Origin: Collinsella sp.
Lineage (GTDB): Bacteria; Actinomycetota; Coriobacteriia; Coriobacteriales; Coriobacteriaceae
Direction: 5' to 3'
NCBI GenBank assembly: GCA_019424965.1
Contig: JAHYYL010000009.1
Location: forward strand, 1 to 64,000
Length of the DNA stretch: 64,000 bases
Positions 16,877-26,531 of this stretch are shown piece by piece. Made by a program: the position numbers and the translations under genes. The notes under the pieces are model-generated. The model worked only from the letters and a program-made list of their open reading frames with translations. It searched no databases and was not told the origin of the DNA. Every line of letters starts with the position of its first letter. Position 1 is the stretch's first letter.

Positions 16877-19240
16877 CTACAGATCCAGCGCCTTTTTCGC
16901 GGCATCGACCGGGTCGCCATCCATGTAGAACACCGGGCTCAGCCCCGAGATAATCTCGGACGAAACGCTCTGCAGACCCGCGATGGCACTCAGCGGCAAA
17001 ATCACACGCTTGGCGCCGGCGTTTTTGGCCACGCGCATAATGTCCTCGAGCCCACGAATCTCGTCCATGGAGCCCGACATACGTAAGATTCCCGGAATCG
17101 CCAGCGCGGGCATCACCGGACGGTTGCACGCCGCAGAGCACAGGCCCACAAACTCGGCGAGCGAAACTTCTTCGGACAGGCCCTTGCTCTGCAGGTCGTT
17201 GTAGAACAGCAAATAATCCTTGGAGCCGATGTGCATGCCCGGCGCCACGCGGTTCGCCAGGTTCACAAAGTTGTCGAACGCGGCCTCCAGCGTATCGCGC
17301 ACCGGCTTGTTAAAGGCCACGCCCTCGTGCTTAAACTTGCACTCGCCGGCAACGGCCTTGTTCTCCAACTTGTACACGGCAACCTCGCCGCCCTGCGACC
17401 TGCCCACGCCAAACACGTGACCGGACAGCAGCGGCCCGTCGGGAATCAGCGTATCCTCGGACTGCTCGGGCACGCGCACCACGTGCACGTCCTGCGGATT
17501 GTCGGCATCCATATAGCCCAGGTTGACGTCGATAAACTCGACGCCCGCCATAATCTTGAGCTGCTCCTTTACGCGGCGACGGCCCTCGATGGCGTAGTCC
17601 AGCAGCCAACGAACGTCGTCCTTGTCCATAGCCTCGTCGGGGAACAGCAGCTTGGCCAGGCCGCTAAAGGACTTGCGCACGGCGATCTCGTCACGCTTGT
17701 TAAAGTCGCTGTTAAAGCGGAAGTAGCGGTCGATATGATGCGTAAAGTCCTTGCGGCGCATCTCCTTGCAAAACTCCGACAGGCAGTCGGTGATTAAGCC
17801 GTAATGCCCGGTCAGCAGGCTCGAGCGCATCTTGGGAATCTCCCAGCCCGGCAGGTAATAGTGGATACGGTCGAAGAAGGCCGAATCGTTGTTAAACTCC
17901 GGCGGGAACGGATCAAACAGGTGCGTGGTCTTAAGAACGTTTTGCACGGTGTCGTTGATGTTGCCCTCAAAGACCATGGAGGCATCGGCGTTAATCTGGT
18001 CGCGGCCACGCGCGTAGCTGCCGCTGGCCATGTAGTCCTTCATGATCTGCACGGCGTTGGTGTCCTTAAAGCGCATGCCGGCGACCTCGTCGAACGTCAC
18101 GCAATCCCAGTGACCCACCAAGCCCACGCGATCGGCGCGCATGGAGTTCATGCGGCCGAACAGGTTGGCCGTGGTGGTCTGCCCGCCCGAAAGCAAGATG
18201 GCGTAGGGCGAGACCTCTTTGTAGATATGGCTCTTGCCGGTACCGCGGGGACCAAGCTCGCACAGGTTATAGTTGCGCTCGATCAGCGGCACCATGCGCT
18301 CGATAAAATGCAGGCGCTCCTTCTCCGAAAGCTCGCTGGGCTCATAGCCGGCAGAGCGCAGCAGCATGTTGAGCCACTCGTCGCGCGAGAAATACTGGCG
18401 CTCGTCGATCATGGCGTCCAGGTCCAGGTTGGGCATCTGGATGGGCGTGAGCGAGGCCACGCTAAACGGAGAGTCCTCGGGCCCGCGCTTTTTGCGCTTG
18501 GCCTTGGAGCGGCGCGGCGCATCATCGCCAAAGACCTCCATGCCAAACTCGTCTTCCTCTTCCATGGGATGACGATACTCGATACTCATGATGCACCAAA
18601 TGCCGCCCTGCAGAATCTTGGAGTAGTCGCGCACGTACTCGGCCGGCATCACAAACGGCTCAATGGTCAGATTGGCAAACGACGCCACGTAGATGTCTTT
18701 GTACTCGTCGAGCTTGGCCGTCACCTTATCGATGATGGTAAAGCGCCCCAGCTCGCGAATCTTGGACTTGATGCGCTCGGACTCGTCGGGGCGCACATAG
18801 TTATCGGTGAGAATCTTGCGGATGCGCTCCAGGCCCTCCGCCACGGCATCCTCGTCGTCTGTTGAGCAGTACATGCCCAGCAAGTACTCCAGCACAAAGG
18901 TAGGCACGTTGGCGCCACGCTTCATAAGGGCCGTGAGGTCCTTGCGCACGATCTTGCCGCCAAAGTGCTCGAGCAGCTTGCCGTCCAGTACATCCATGTC
19001 ATAGCCGTCGTCCTCGGGAGCGTCGGCCACGGCCTGGGCATAGCCATCGGTCGAGGACTCGTCCTCGGCGGGTGCCGCAACCTCATCGGGCGCAGCGGCC
19101 GCCACCGGCTCCAGAACAGGCGCGGCGGCCACGGCCTCCGGGGCAGGCACAGCCTCCACCGCAGGCACCGCGGCCTCCACCGGCGCACTCACATCAATCG
19201 AGGGAACTTCCCACAGATCGTCGTCATGGCTATCAAACAT
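16877..19240 (-). CDS. brxL: BREX protein BrxL, Lon-like AAA+ ATPase
   Basis: A 787-residue BrxL, the Lon-like AAA+ component of type 1 BREX that forms DNA-binding ring assemblies in characterised systems. The Walker A motif is GPRGTGKS (residues 330-337), with WDCVTFDEVAG as the Walker B region. The C-terminal segment holds the Lon-related fold around GILRMSGSMDEIRG. An Ala/Pro/Glu-rich extension at residues 20-75 is longer than expected for the family. The start is ATG 19240; its TAGGAG site overlaps the pglZ stop codon, implying translational coupling. An in-frame GTG three codons earlier is less likely. Confidence 0.93.
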   Translation of the reverse strand: MFDSHDDDLWEVPSIDVSAPVEAAVPAVEAVPAPEAVAAAPVLEPVAAAAPDEVAAPAEDESSTDGYAQAVADAPEDDGYDMDVLDGKLLEHFGGKIVRKDLTALMKRGANVPTFVLEYLLGMYCSTDDEDAVAEGLERIRKILTDNYVRPDESERIKSKIRELGRFTIIDKVTAKLDEYKDIYVASFANLTIEPFVMPAEYVRDYSKILQGGIWCIMSIEYRHPMEEEDEFGMEVFGDDAPRRSKAKRKKRGPEDSPFSVASLTPIQMPNLDLDAMIDERQYFSRDEWLNMLLRSAGYEPSELSEKERLHFIERMVPLIERNYNLCELGPRGTGKSHIYKEVSPYAILLSGGQTTTANLFGRMNSMRADRVGLVGHWDCVTFDEVAGMRFKDTNAVQIMKDYMASGSYARGRDQINADASMVFEGNINDTVQNVLKTTHLFDPFPPEFNNDSAFFDRIHYYLPGWEIPKMRSSLLTGHYGLITDCLSEFCKEMRRKDFTHHIDRYFRFNSDFNKRDEIAVRKSFSGLAKLLFPDEAMDKDDVRWLLDYAIEGRRRVKEQLKIMAGVEFIDVNLGYMDADNPQDVHVVRVPEQSEDTLIPDGPLLSGHVFGVGRSQGGEVAVYKLENKAVAGECKFKHEGVAFNKPVRDTLEAAFDNFVNLANRVAPGMHIGSKDYLLFYNDLQSKGLSEEVSLAEFVGLCSAACNRPVMPALAIPGILRMSGSMDEIRGLEDIMRVAKNAGAKRVILPLSAIAGLQSVSSEIISGLSPVFYMDGDPVDAAKKALDL

Positions 19241-19251
19241 AGGGCACACTC

Positions 19252-21960
19252 CTAAAAACCAAAGTCAGCAACAGGGGCAAACGAAACAGCGATGGTGTAC
19301 GTCTCGCGCCAAACGATCTTGCCCGTCTCGCGCTCGCGGCAGACCAGATAGTACGGACCCTTGGCCGAGAATCCATCCGCTGCATGCAACGCAAACTTGG
19401 CATGCACCACGCGCTCCTGCGAGTTAACAGAAGTCTTGTTGGCATGCGCCTTGACCGTATCGCTCACCTCGTTGCCACTTGCATCGGTAAACACCAGCTC
19501 GTACTCGCACGGCAAGACCTTACCTTGGGCAGGTTCTTCCTGGATCAAGTTGACCGAGAAGAGCGAGTTGGTCACTCGGCGTCCCTCGCTTAGCACGCGC
19601 AGCGTCGCCGCGCGCGTGTCGACAAAGTCCTTGGAACCCGAGCGCGCACGCCAAAAACCGATAACGGGCACGCAGAGCTCCTGCAGGCTCATGCCGCCGT
19701 GGACGTAGTTGTTAGTGCCGCCGGGACGCTTGAAGTGCACGTTCTCGCGCGGGGCAAATCCCTCAAAACCGGCACCCAAACGTCCCATGCCAACATTAAC
19801 AAACACCCCGCATGCCTCTTCCGAAAGCTTGGCCACGGCCTCGTTGGGCACCACCAGATGACGCTTGCCGTGCATGACAGGAGCGTCAAGGAAGGGAGGG
19901 TCTGGCTTGCCGAGCATCTGGCACTCGCTGAGCTCCCGACGCGTGTAGATAAAGCCGTGGTCCGCCGTTATAACAACACGCGCGCCCGGGGCGTCGGTGC
20001 ACACGCGACGCGCCAACGCAGCAAGTTCCTCCACGGTGTCCGCACAGGCATCGAAGACGTCATCCTGCGTAGCGGCCTTCTCGCCCGTAGCATCGATCTT
20101 GTTGTGGTAGAGAAAAACGAGCTTGGAGTCCTTGAGCAGTGCCTTGCGCTCGGTTCCCGCCATGTTGAGGTATGCGCTCGAGCGCAAAGCGCGGGCCGTG
20201 GGCTCAACGTGGGTAAGTACGGCCTCGCGCTGCGGAGTCGTCGCAGTGGGCATGCCGTCAGCCAACACAAGCGAGCCATCCGCTGCAAGTTCAAGCGCTT
20301 GGTGCGGCAGCAGCGCGGGCATGCCCACCTCGGTGATGGAGGGAAAGACCGCCTGCATGCTAGAAACCCTGACGTTGCCGCCGCGCTCGCGCTCGAGAAG
20401 CGCCGCGACATCACGGGCCACCTCATAGCGCAGCGCGTCGCTTACGATAACGACCGTCGTTTTGGCAGACCCCACAAAGGTGGGCAGCACATGCCAGTAG
20501 AATTCATCCTGCCGTGCAGGGCCATCGATGTAGCCGCAATCGGCCCACTCCCCTTGCGCAGCGGATGTCCAGCAGGCATTGGCATCGGCCAAAAACCAGT
20601 TGCTGTAGAGATTCTCCGCCCAGTCCACCACGGCTCGGGCAGGCTCCTCGAGCACATCGCACTCGACAGAGCGCGCCCGCAAATACGCGGTGCACATATG
20701 GCGATAGGCAGCATCCATGGAATACCAATCGGACGTATAGGCATCCCACACCTGCTGGGGTTGCGCCAGATGGAACCCGCCCGCGTGTGCCTGCCTAAAC
20801 GCGCACATATCGGCCACAGCGGCAAGCAAGTCAAAGTAGCTCTCAACACGACGGTACCAGCTTAGGTCGCAACGGCGCGCAGCAAATGCGCGCGCACTCT
20901 CAACACGGTCCGCACCCTGAGCAAACGAGCTGAACAACTGTGAGAGCACAGCCTCGTTGACGCACGGGAACACGTCAAGCGAGACCAACGCATCGATTGG
21001 CAGGGTCTCGAACCGCGCAAAGAGTCCACGGGCATCCTCTACCAAACGGCAGATCTCAAATAGGTCCTCGCTCGATGCCTGGACATCGGCGGCCCGGTCC
21101 CACGTACGCACCGCCTCAAGACAATAGGGGCCGTAGGCGGGAGCCACATAGCTTTCGAGTCCCTTGAGCGCCCCCTCGGGAAGCGCGGTGGATGCCGCCG
21201 TAAGGAGCACATGGGATGCAAGCATAAGCAGTGAGTCGCGCTCGTACAGCGGCCCATCAAACCCATAGCAGCGCAGCATAAAGGCAGAGAGGACGTCGCG
21301 CAAGCTGTACTTATCCACCAGCGCAGCCAGCGCCTCGGGGCCCTCGTGCAGCAGTGTGGCCATGCAGCCGCGCAGCACAAACGCGGGCCGCGCGTCGCCC
21401 GGCTCCTTGCCGCCAAAGATCACCGTAAGGATTCCAAGCTCGATATCGGATGCGCCCGCGGCGTGCGGAACGCACGCGGCAAACTTAGCACAGCGGGTCT
21501 TGGCATCAAAGAAGGTCTTGTGCTCGCGCAGGCTCTCGCGCACGGCGTCGATATTCTCGATGCCCAGCTGATCAGCTAAAAGCGAAAGATAGTCAGCCTG
21601 GAACTGATCGGCATACAGCTCAACATCGGCAAGCCAATCGCCCTCAAGCCTGCCGCGCGGGCAACGGCGATACAGCAAGATATCGTTCGCAAGGTCATCG
21701 CGGTTGATGTGCTTCTTGACGGCAAACATGCGGCCCTCGCAGGCCTCAACAAACCGCACCGGACGCTCAAAGTCACCGTGAGCAGGCATTACGCCGGCAT
21801 CGGCCCCCACGCCGTCGAAACCCTCGGCAGCCAATCGCTCAAACTCAGGAGCAAACTCGCCGTCCGCATCGTGCCAAACCACCACACGGCGCGGCGCGCA
21901 TGCGGACAACGGCTGCAAAAACCGCAGCTTAAGCTGTTCTTCTACATCGATCTTGGGCAT
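19252..21960 (-). CDS. pglZ: BREX phosphatase-like protein PglZ (type A)
   Basis: A 902-residue PglZ, the alkaline-phosphatase-superfamily protein that defines BREX loci. The metal-site motifs VVIVSDALRYE (about residue 502) and VVITADHGFIYTR (about residue 665) are intact. The long N-terminal region and the C-terminal beta domain match the PglZA organisation of type 1 BREX. In characterised systems it is needed for phage exclusion. The start is ATG 21960 with AAGGAT upstream, 23 nt after the C-terminal pglX frame. Confidence 0.93.
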   Translation of the reverse strand: MPKIDVEEQLKLRFLQPLSACAPRRVVVWHDADGEFAPEFERLAAEGFDGVGADAGVMPAHGDFERPVRFVEACEGRMFAVKKHINRDDLANDILLYRRCPRGRLEGDWLADVELYADQFQADYLSLLADQLGIENIDAVRESLREHKTFFDAKTRCAKFAACVPHAAGASDIELGILTVIFGGKEPGDARPAFVLRGCMATLLHEGPEALAALVDKYSLRDVLSAFMLRCYGFDGPLYERDSLLMLASHVLLTAASTALPEGALKGLESYVAPAYGPYCLEAVRTWDRAADVQASSEDLFEICRLVEDARGLFARFETLPIDALVSLDVFPCVNEAVLSQLFSSFAQGADRVESARAFAARRCDLSWYRRVESYFDLLAAVADMCAFRQAHAGGFHLAQPQQVWDAYTSDWYSMDAAYRHMCTAYLRARSVECDVLEEPARAVVDWAENLYSNWFLADANACWTSAAQGEWADCGYIDGPARQDEFYWHVLPTFVGSAKTTVVIVSDALRYEVARDVAALLERERGGNVRVSSMQAVFPSITEVGMPALLPHQALELAADGSLVLADGMPTATTPQREAVLTHVEPTARALRSSAYLNMAGTERKALLKDSKLVFLYHNKIDATGEKAATQDDVFDACADTVEELAALARRVCTDAPGARVVITADHGFIYTRRELSECQMLGKPDPPFLDAPVMHGKRHLVVPNEAVAKLSEEACGVFVNVGMGRLGAGFEGFAPRENVHFKRPGGTNNYVHGGMSLQELCVPVIGFWRARSGSKDFVDTRAATLRVLSEGRRVTNSLFSVNLIQEEPAQGKVLPCEYELVFTDASGNEVSDTVKAHANKTSVNSQERVVHAKFALHAADGFSAKGPYYLVCRERETGKIVWRETYTIAVSFAPVADFGF

Positions 21961-21983
21961 GAATATCCTTACCGTATCTGCAT

Positions 21984-22952
21984 TTACTTGATCTTTGCCA
22001 GTACATCCTGAAACTTGGCGTAGTTGACCTTGACGCCGTCATCCAGGTCGATCTTAATCATCTGGTCTGCCAAGTGGTGCAACTTCTCCTCGTAGCCGAT
22101 GGTCTCTTTAAGCTGGTCATTGAGCTTTTTGACACGCTTATCCAAGCGCACGCGCTCACCACGCTCAGCACTGGCAAGGGCATCGTTGGCATAGCCGATC
22201 TGCGAGCGATAGCGCTCCTGCTGCTCATGCACATAGTCGGTTCGGATGCGAGCCAACAGGTCGGGCTGATAGCGATGCATGTAAACAAGGCACTTGAAGC
22301 CGTTCTTTTTGCCGCTGTCAAACAGCCAGTAGATGGGGCGCTTCTTGTAGGTCTGACAGTGGTCCTTAAAGAAGTCCTTCAAAAAGTAGGTGCGGATGAC
22401 CTCACGCGAGGTGCCCTTGCCGCCGAGCACCTCGGCAATAAAGGCCAGGTTCTGCTCGAGCGTCTCCTCGCCGTACACGGTACGCACAAAGTCAATAAAA
22501 TAGCGCACGATGTCGTCGTCAAAGTACTCGTCATCGGTAATGGGCAACACGTTGTCGCCATCGGGCATAAAGGTCACGTGATCGGGATCGGGCATCTTGG
22601 CCAGATAGTCAGAGACCGTGGCGCCCTGGTCGGCCAGGACCAGACCGTCCACGTCCAGCGAATAGCGGCCAAACATGCAGCCCACGGCATAGCTTATGAG
22701 CGAGGTGATCTCGTCGCGCTTGGTACGCACGTGTTTGTTGCCCTTATAGCTCTCGGGAATCTCGTCGGCGGTGTCAAAGATGCGCGCCACCGAAACGTAC
22801 TTGTCCTCGACCTCGATGGGCACTTCGCCCTCCATGTTGTAGATCTTGGCAAAGATTCGGTTGAGCTCTTCCTCGTTAGCGCGAAGTTGCTCAAAGCGAG
22901 CATTGACCTCGGCCTTGCGAGCCTCGTATTTATCTTGAAGCAAAGTGGCCAT
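21984..22952 (-). CDS. pglX: PglX C-terminal segment, separate polypeptide
   Basis: A 322-residue protein that corresponds to the C-terminal part of full-length BREX PglX. Characteristic text includes RANEEELNRIF, SYAVGCMFGRYSLDVDGL, PITDDEYFDDDIVRYF, IYWLFDSGKKNGFKCLVYMH and a long coiled coil near the end. It has its own ATG at 22952 with GAAAGG upstream, so it can be made as a separate subunit. The N-terminal methylase part is encoded 1 kb upstream, beyond a two-gene insertion. Whether the two chains associate is inferred. Confidence 0.88.
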   Translation of the reverse strand: MATLLQDKYEARKAEVNARFEQLRANEEELNRIFAKIYNMEGEVPIEVEDKYVSVARIFDTADEIPESYKGNKHVRTKRDEITSLISYAVGCMFGRYSLDVDGLVLADQGATVSDYLAKMPDPDHVTFMPDGDNVLPITDDEYFDDDIVRYFIDFVRTVYGEETLEQNLAFIAEVLGGKGTSREVIRTYFLKDFFKDHCQTYKKRPIYWLFDSGKKNGFKCLVYMHRYQPDLLARIRTDYVHEQQERYRSQIGYANDALASAERGERVRLDKRVKKLNDQLKETIGYEEKLHHLADQMIKIDLDDGVKVNYAKFQDVLAKIK

Positions 22953-23128
22953 AACTACAGACCTTTCAATTTATCAATACAGTAGAAGTTAGAAAACCCG
23001 AGCCCATTCCATCAATCAATAAACACCAAGACTCGTGAGCTGAAAAACAGCGAAAGCCTTCCGATGCTCGACCGATATCTTCAGGACAAGTCTGGCTATC
23101 AATAAATCCCATAAGTGAGAGACGACAA

Positions 23129-23719
23129 CTACAATAAAGTCAATAAAAGATGGGACAGAAAAACGAATGCCATGATTAATGACAGAACAGTCAGGCCAGT
23201 TGATATTTTCAATCGCTTCCACATGTTGTTATGTTTCAAAAGGTAAGCCCGATAGGTAATGTTTAGGGAAGAGCAGTAGGACTTAAGCAAGTCCCGTTCC
23301 CTAATTTGCCCGCCCTCGTCGCAAGCCTCTTTGTAAGTAGTCGAATACCTATCAAATTGTTCAGAAGGAGATGCGAGTGCAATATTGCTCCTTAAAAATA
23401 TTGCACTGACAGCTATAACAAGAGCACAGCCAAGAAGACCAAGAAGAATCAAATAGACAAACAGTATTTGCCTCGTTGAAATCCCATAAACTTCCTCAAG
23501 ACCTTGAATATTTGAAATATAGTCGAGAGGCGCCAGGTACGCAACGGACAGAATCGTGATGGTAACCATGAGGTTATCAACGTAGCGATTTAAGCTATCC
23601 CCCCTCTCTTTTTCAAATTCAAGTGAGGAAAGAACAATGTCTCTCAAGTAATCGCTAATCTGCCCCTCCTTGGAGAGAGCGCTTTTATCGACGTCATGTC
23701 GCTTGTTCTTTTTGCCCAT
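23129..23719 (-). CDS. Three-helix membrane protein inside the pglX split, function unknown
   Basis: A 196-residue protein with a charged Lys/Arg-rich N-terminus, hydrophobic segments at about 48-66 and 82-108, a soluble region with conserved-looking PSEQFDRYSTTYKEACDEGG, and a final hydrophobic segment at about 168-193. It is not recognised; a membrane effector of the SLATT or pore-forming sort is one possibility, unproven. The start is ATG 23719 with AAAGGTGA upstream; a GTG three codons earlier overlaps that site. The gene is AT-rich compared with its neighbours and lies between the two pglX halves. Confidence 0.7.
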   Translation of the reverse strand: MGKKNKRHDVDKSALSKEGQISDYLRDIVLSSLEFEKERGDSLNRYVDNLMVTITILSVAYLAPLDYISNIQGLEEVYGISTRQILFVYLILLGLLGCALVIAVSAIFLRSNIALASPSEQFDRYSTTYKEACDEGGQIRERDLLKSYCSSLNITYRAYLLKHNNMWKRLKISTGLTVLSLIMAFVFLSHLLLTLL

Positions 23720-23733
23720 GAAAGTCACCTTTA

Positions 23734-23880
23734 CTACTTGGTTTTTCGATCAGGTAAACCCGCCGGTTTTTCATAAGTAAATTGCGTTAACCTTGTTATG
23801 GGTCCAGGAATCGTGACCGGCTTCTTTGCTCCCGCCCCTTCATCTTTTCTTTTCTTGTCATCTTTCTTTTTTTCAGACAT
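23734..23880 (-). CDS. 48-residue basic protein inside the pglX split, function unknown
   Basis: The frame begins MSEKKKDDKKRKDEGAGAKK and ends PAGLPDRKTK, then TAG TAA. It is extremely Lys/Asp-rich in the first half. The stop codon is 14 nt before the membrane-protein start, so the two are probably translated from one message. The ribosome binding site is weak. No family is recognised. Its placement, spacing and double stop support a real small gene, but this is not proven. Confidence 0.5.
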   Translation of the reverse strand: MSEKKKDDKKRKDEGAGAKKPVTIPGPITRLTQFTYEKPAGLPDRKTK

Positions 23881-23948
23881 ATTTAATTTCAATCCAATCT
23901 ATCCAATGACGTTCTTTTGTTAAAGATAGGTGAGTCCTAACAAGACAG

Positions 23949-26465
23949 CTAAATTAAAGGATGACGCTTGAAATCCCAAGAAGTTTCAAACGAGTCATAG
24001 TCAGCCTTTGAAATTGAGCGAGAGTCTTCAACGAGTGAACAAACAGTCGGTTCGGCGGCCTTATCTTGGATGATCGGTAACTGACCGATTTGGCCTACCT
24101 CAAAGTTTAGAGTCGGCGACATAAACGCCAAATCAATTTCGGCAATGGAACAGTTGCAGAAAGCCTGGATGTATCGAAGCTCGTTCGGCTCCGCAAAAAG
24201 ACATGCTCCAGCTACCTCAAAAAGCATCCCTCGAGGTGCAAACCTAAAGGAGGCGAGGCTGGAAGAAATTTTAGACCAGGAAACTGCGGGCTTGAAATAG
24301 TCGTTCTGGTTCTTGATCACAAAATCAGGTGTAGAGAGATAGGTATACTTGGACAGAATTGCTTCCTTCATCTCCCGACCGTCATCAAACCAATTAACCA
24401 CCTCATCGTAGTCACCCCACCACTTTCGATAGGAGCCGCCCCGAATAATCGGAAACCAACGGGAACCACTTTGCTTTGCCTCGGGCCTGCCACTGCAATC
24501 TCGCGATGTGTTGGAAGGCACCACTTCCCACCATTTCCTCAAAAAGCGGCCATTATCGCTCGTCGCCAAGCCCTGTCGCGGAGTAGCAATGGCATCGAGC
24601 CTCTTTCCTTTTGTGAACGATTCAACAAGAGCATCGCTGGCCCAGTAGGCTATGGGGGTGCCGGGGATTTGTTTGAAGGTGTCGGCGTTGCGGCGGTAGA
24701 ACCAGCCACAGTCGGGGTTTTGGATGGCCTCCAGCGCCTTGGGAGCCTGAACCGCGGGGCCAGTAAAATCGGCAAGACGAACGTATCCGCCTTTATAACC
24801 ATCGATATGCGAATTGTGATAGGTAAACGTGCAGATGGGCACGGTTGCCCCTGCAAAGCCAGAATACTCGAGCTGAATGAGCGTGGTTAGGGTCTTGTCA
24901 TCGATAAGCCTATTTCGAAGCTTCTCGTAGCTACCGATAAACATCCAAACAAATGGAGTCATCATTCCGACTTCGCCGTGCTCGCCAGCAAAGTCCATAA
25001 TGCGCACGATGAACGAAGAGAACAGGTCACTCTTCACGTCGGGATAGTTTCTCTTGACCCACTTGCTCATGAATGGATTAAAGCTGCTGCTGCCCATATA
25101 CGGAGGATTCGCAACGGTGCAGGTAAAACGACGGGACAGCTTCTCGCAGATGGCGGCAGCGCTTTCGAGCTTAGTTTTGGCCGTAGCGGCAAAAAGGTCA
25201 TCGGAACAACTCGCGGCGGCAGCCTTGAGCTCGTCGATCTCGTCCTCTGAAGGATTGAGCAGCGAACCGATCTCGCCCAAATGGCTCAGCTCCTCGGCGA
25301 GCTTCTTGTTGCCCGGGAGCTCGTCCTCTCCCAGCGGGATGCTCGAGAGCACGGTAACGTCGGCGCGCACGGCGCGCTTGAAAAAGCGACGATCGTGCTC
25401 GCGGGCGCACATGGCAAGCGCCAGTTCCGCGATCTGCGCTGCACGGGGATCGATCTCCATGCCAGCGAGGTTTTCAGTAAGAATGAGCTCGGGAATTTCG
25501 CGCTCACGATAGCCGCGCTCCTCGTACATATGGAAGAGCAATTCGAACGCATAGACCAGGATATGGCCCGAGCCGCATGCGGGGTCACAGAGGGTTATCT
25601 CCTCGGGGCTCGAGATGCGTATGAAGTCCTCGTGCTCAGCATCGGGCTCGATGTAATATTCCATGCGCTCGCGCAGCGAACTCCCCGGGTTATTGAGCAT
25701 CCACAGACGGCCGAGCGAGTTCTCGACCATGTAACGCACGATCCACTCGGGGGTGAAGAGCTGCGTGGCGGGCGCGATGTCCGCCGCCGCTGCCTTGCGC
25801 TTGGACTTGAAGAACTCGTCTTTAACGTCAGCGTTGTAGTACTGATACATCCAGCCCAGAACGGTCACGCCCTTGCGCCAGTCCTCGTCAGTGAGGACGG
25901 CATTGAGCTTGCCCACCACGCCGTCGGACATCATGAGGCCCTGGGGCAACAGCAGCTCCATGGCTCCGCCCACGCGTTCAAAGACGCCCGGTAGGCAATC
26001 GGCAAGCTCCTCGCACTGAGCAACAAACAGGTAGCGCCACAGCGGTTCATCCAAGCCCGCCATCTTGAGCTCGGCTATGCGATCGGTATCGGCCGTCGCT
26101 ATCTCCACGTCCAGTGCGTTCTCCACGGCCTCGCTGCCATGGCTGCCGTCCGCACGACTTAGCATGCGCATGCGGCTGGGAAGCCATCCGCGTGCATCCA
26201 TAAAGCGAATGGCCACGATGCGGTTGAACCAGGTGTAGGCCGCACGGTCGTGCAGCACCTCGTGACCCACCTCTGCCTGCATGCGCAGCAGTTCGTCGCG
26301 TTGCTCAATCTCAGCCGGACTTAGGGGCAGGCCGCTAACGGTCTCGGACCCAACGGGCGCGGGTGCAGGTTCGGTGATGCCGTAGCGCACCATCTGCGCC
26401 TCCACGCCTTTGATGAGCTCCGTACGGGCCCAGGTGCAGAAGCTCTTAAGAGCAGAATCGTTCAT
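23949..26465 (-). CDS. pglX: BREX adenine-specific DNA methyltransferase PglX, N-terminal part
   Basis: An 838-residue N6-adenine methylase that marks host DNA in BREX. SAM-binding motif I is DPACGSG (294-300) and the catalytic motif IV is NPPY (453-456). Residues from about 608 to the end are AT-rich and correspond to the target-recognition region. The frame stops straight after SWDFKRHPLI, where full-length PglX proteins continue through a short linker into the C-terminal domain, here encoded separately at 21984-22952. Full-length PglX is usually near 1200 residues, and the two pieces total 1160. The start is ATG 26465 with GAAAGG upstream. Confidence 0.92.
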   Translation of the reverse strand: MNDSALKSFCTWARTELIKGVEAQMVRYGITEPAPAPVGSETVSGLPLSPAEIEQRDELLRMQAEVGHEVLHDRAAYTWFNRIVAIRFMDARGWLPSRMRMLSRADGSHGSEAVENALDVEIATADTDRIAELKMAGLDEPLWRYLFVAQCEELADCLPGVFERVGGAMELLLPQGLMMSDGVVGKLNAVLTDEDWRKGVTVLGWMYQYYNADVKDEFFKSKRKAAAADIAPATQLFTPEWIVRYMVENSLGRLWMLNNPGSSLRERMEYYIEPDAEHEDFIRISSPEEITLCDPACGSGHILVYAFELLFHMYEERGYREREIPELILTENLAGMEIDPRAAQIAELALAMCAREHDRRFFKRAVRADVTVLSSIPLGEDELPGNKKLAEELSHLGEIGSLLNPSEDEIDELKAAAASCSDDLFAATAKTKLESAAAICEKLSRRFTCTVANPPYMGSSSFNPFMSKWVKRNYPDVKSDLFSSFIVRIMDFAGEHGEVGMMTPFVWMFIGSYEKLRNRLIDDKTLTTLIQLEYSGFAGATVPICTFTYHNSHIDGYKGGYVRLADFTGPAVQAPKALEAIQNPDCGWFYRRNADTFKQIPGTPIAYWASDALVESFTKGKRLDAIATPRQGLATSDNGRFLRKWWEVVPSNTSRDCSGRPEAKQSGSRWFPIIRGGSYRKWWGDYDEVVNWFDDGREMKEAILSKYTYLSTPDFVIKNQNDYFKPAVSWSKISSSLASFRFAPRGMLFEVAGACLFAEPNELRYIQAFCNCSIAEIDLAFMSPTLNFEVGQIGQLPIIQDKAAEPTVCSLVEDSRSISKADYDSFETSWDFKRHPLI

Positions 26466-26493
26466 GGTTGATGAGCCTTTCTAAACGCCATAA

Positions 26494-26523
26494 GCCACCG
26501 GTGCGCGCTTTGGCACCGGTGGC
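26494..26523. repeat. Hairpin between brxC and pglX
   Basis: GCCACCGGTGC and GCACCGGTGGC form a perfect 11-bp stem with an 8-nt loop, without a T run. It sits in the 66-nt gap between brxC and pglX and could tune expression within the operon. Confidence 0.75.
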
Positions 26524-26531
26524 TCCGCGGG

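Noticed and set aside
22953..23948. Recombinase-driven invertible pglX segment
   Set aside because: No recombinase gene and no inverted or direct repeats were found at the edges of the insertion.
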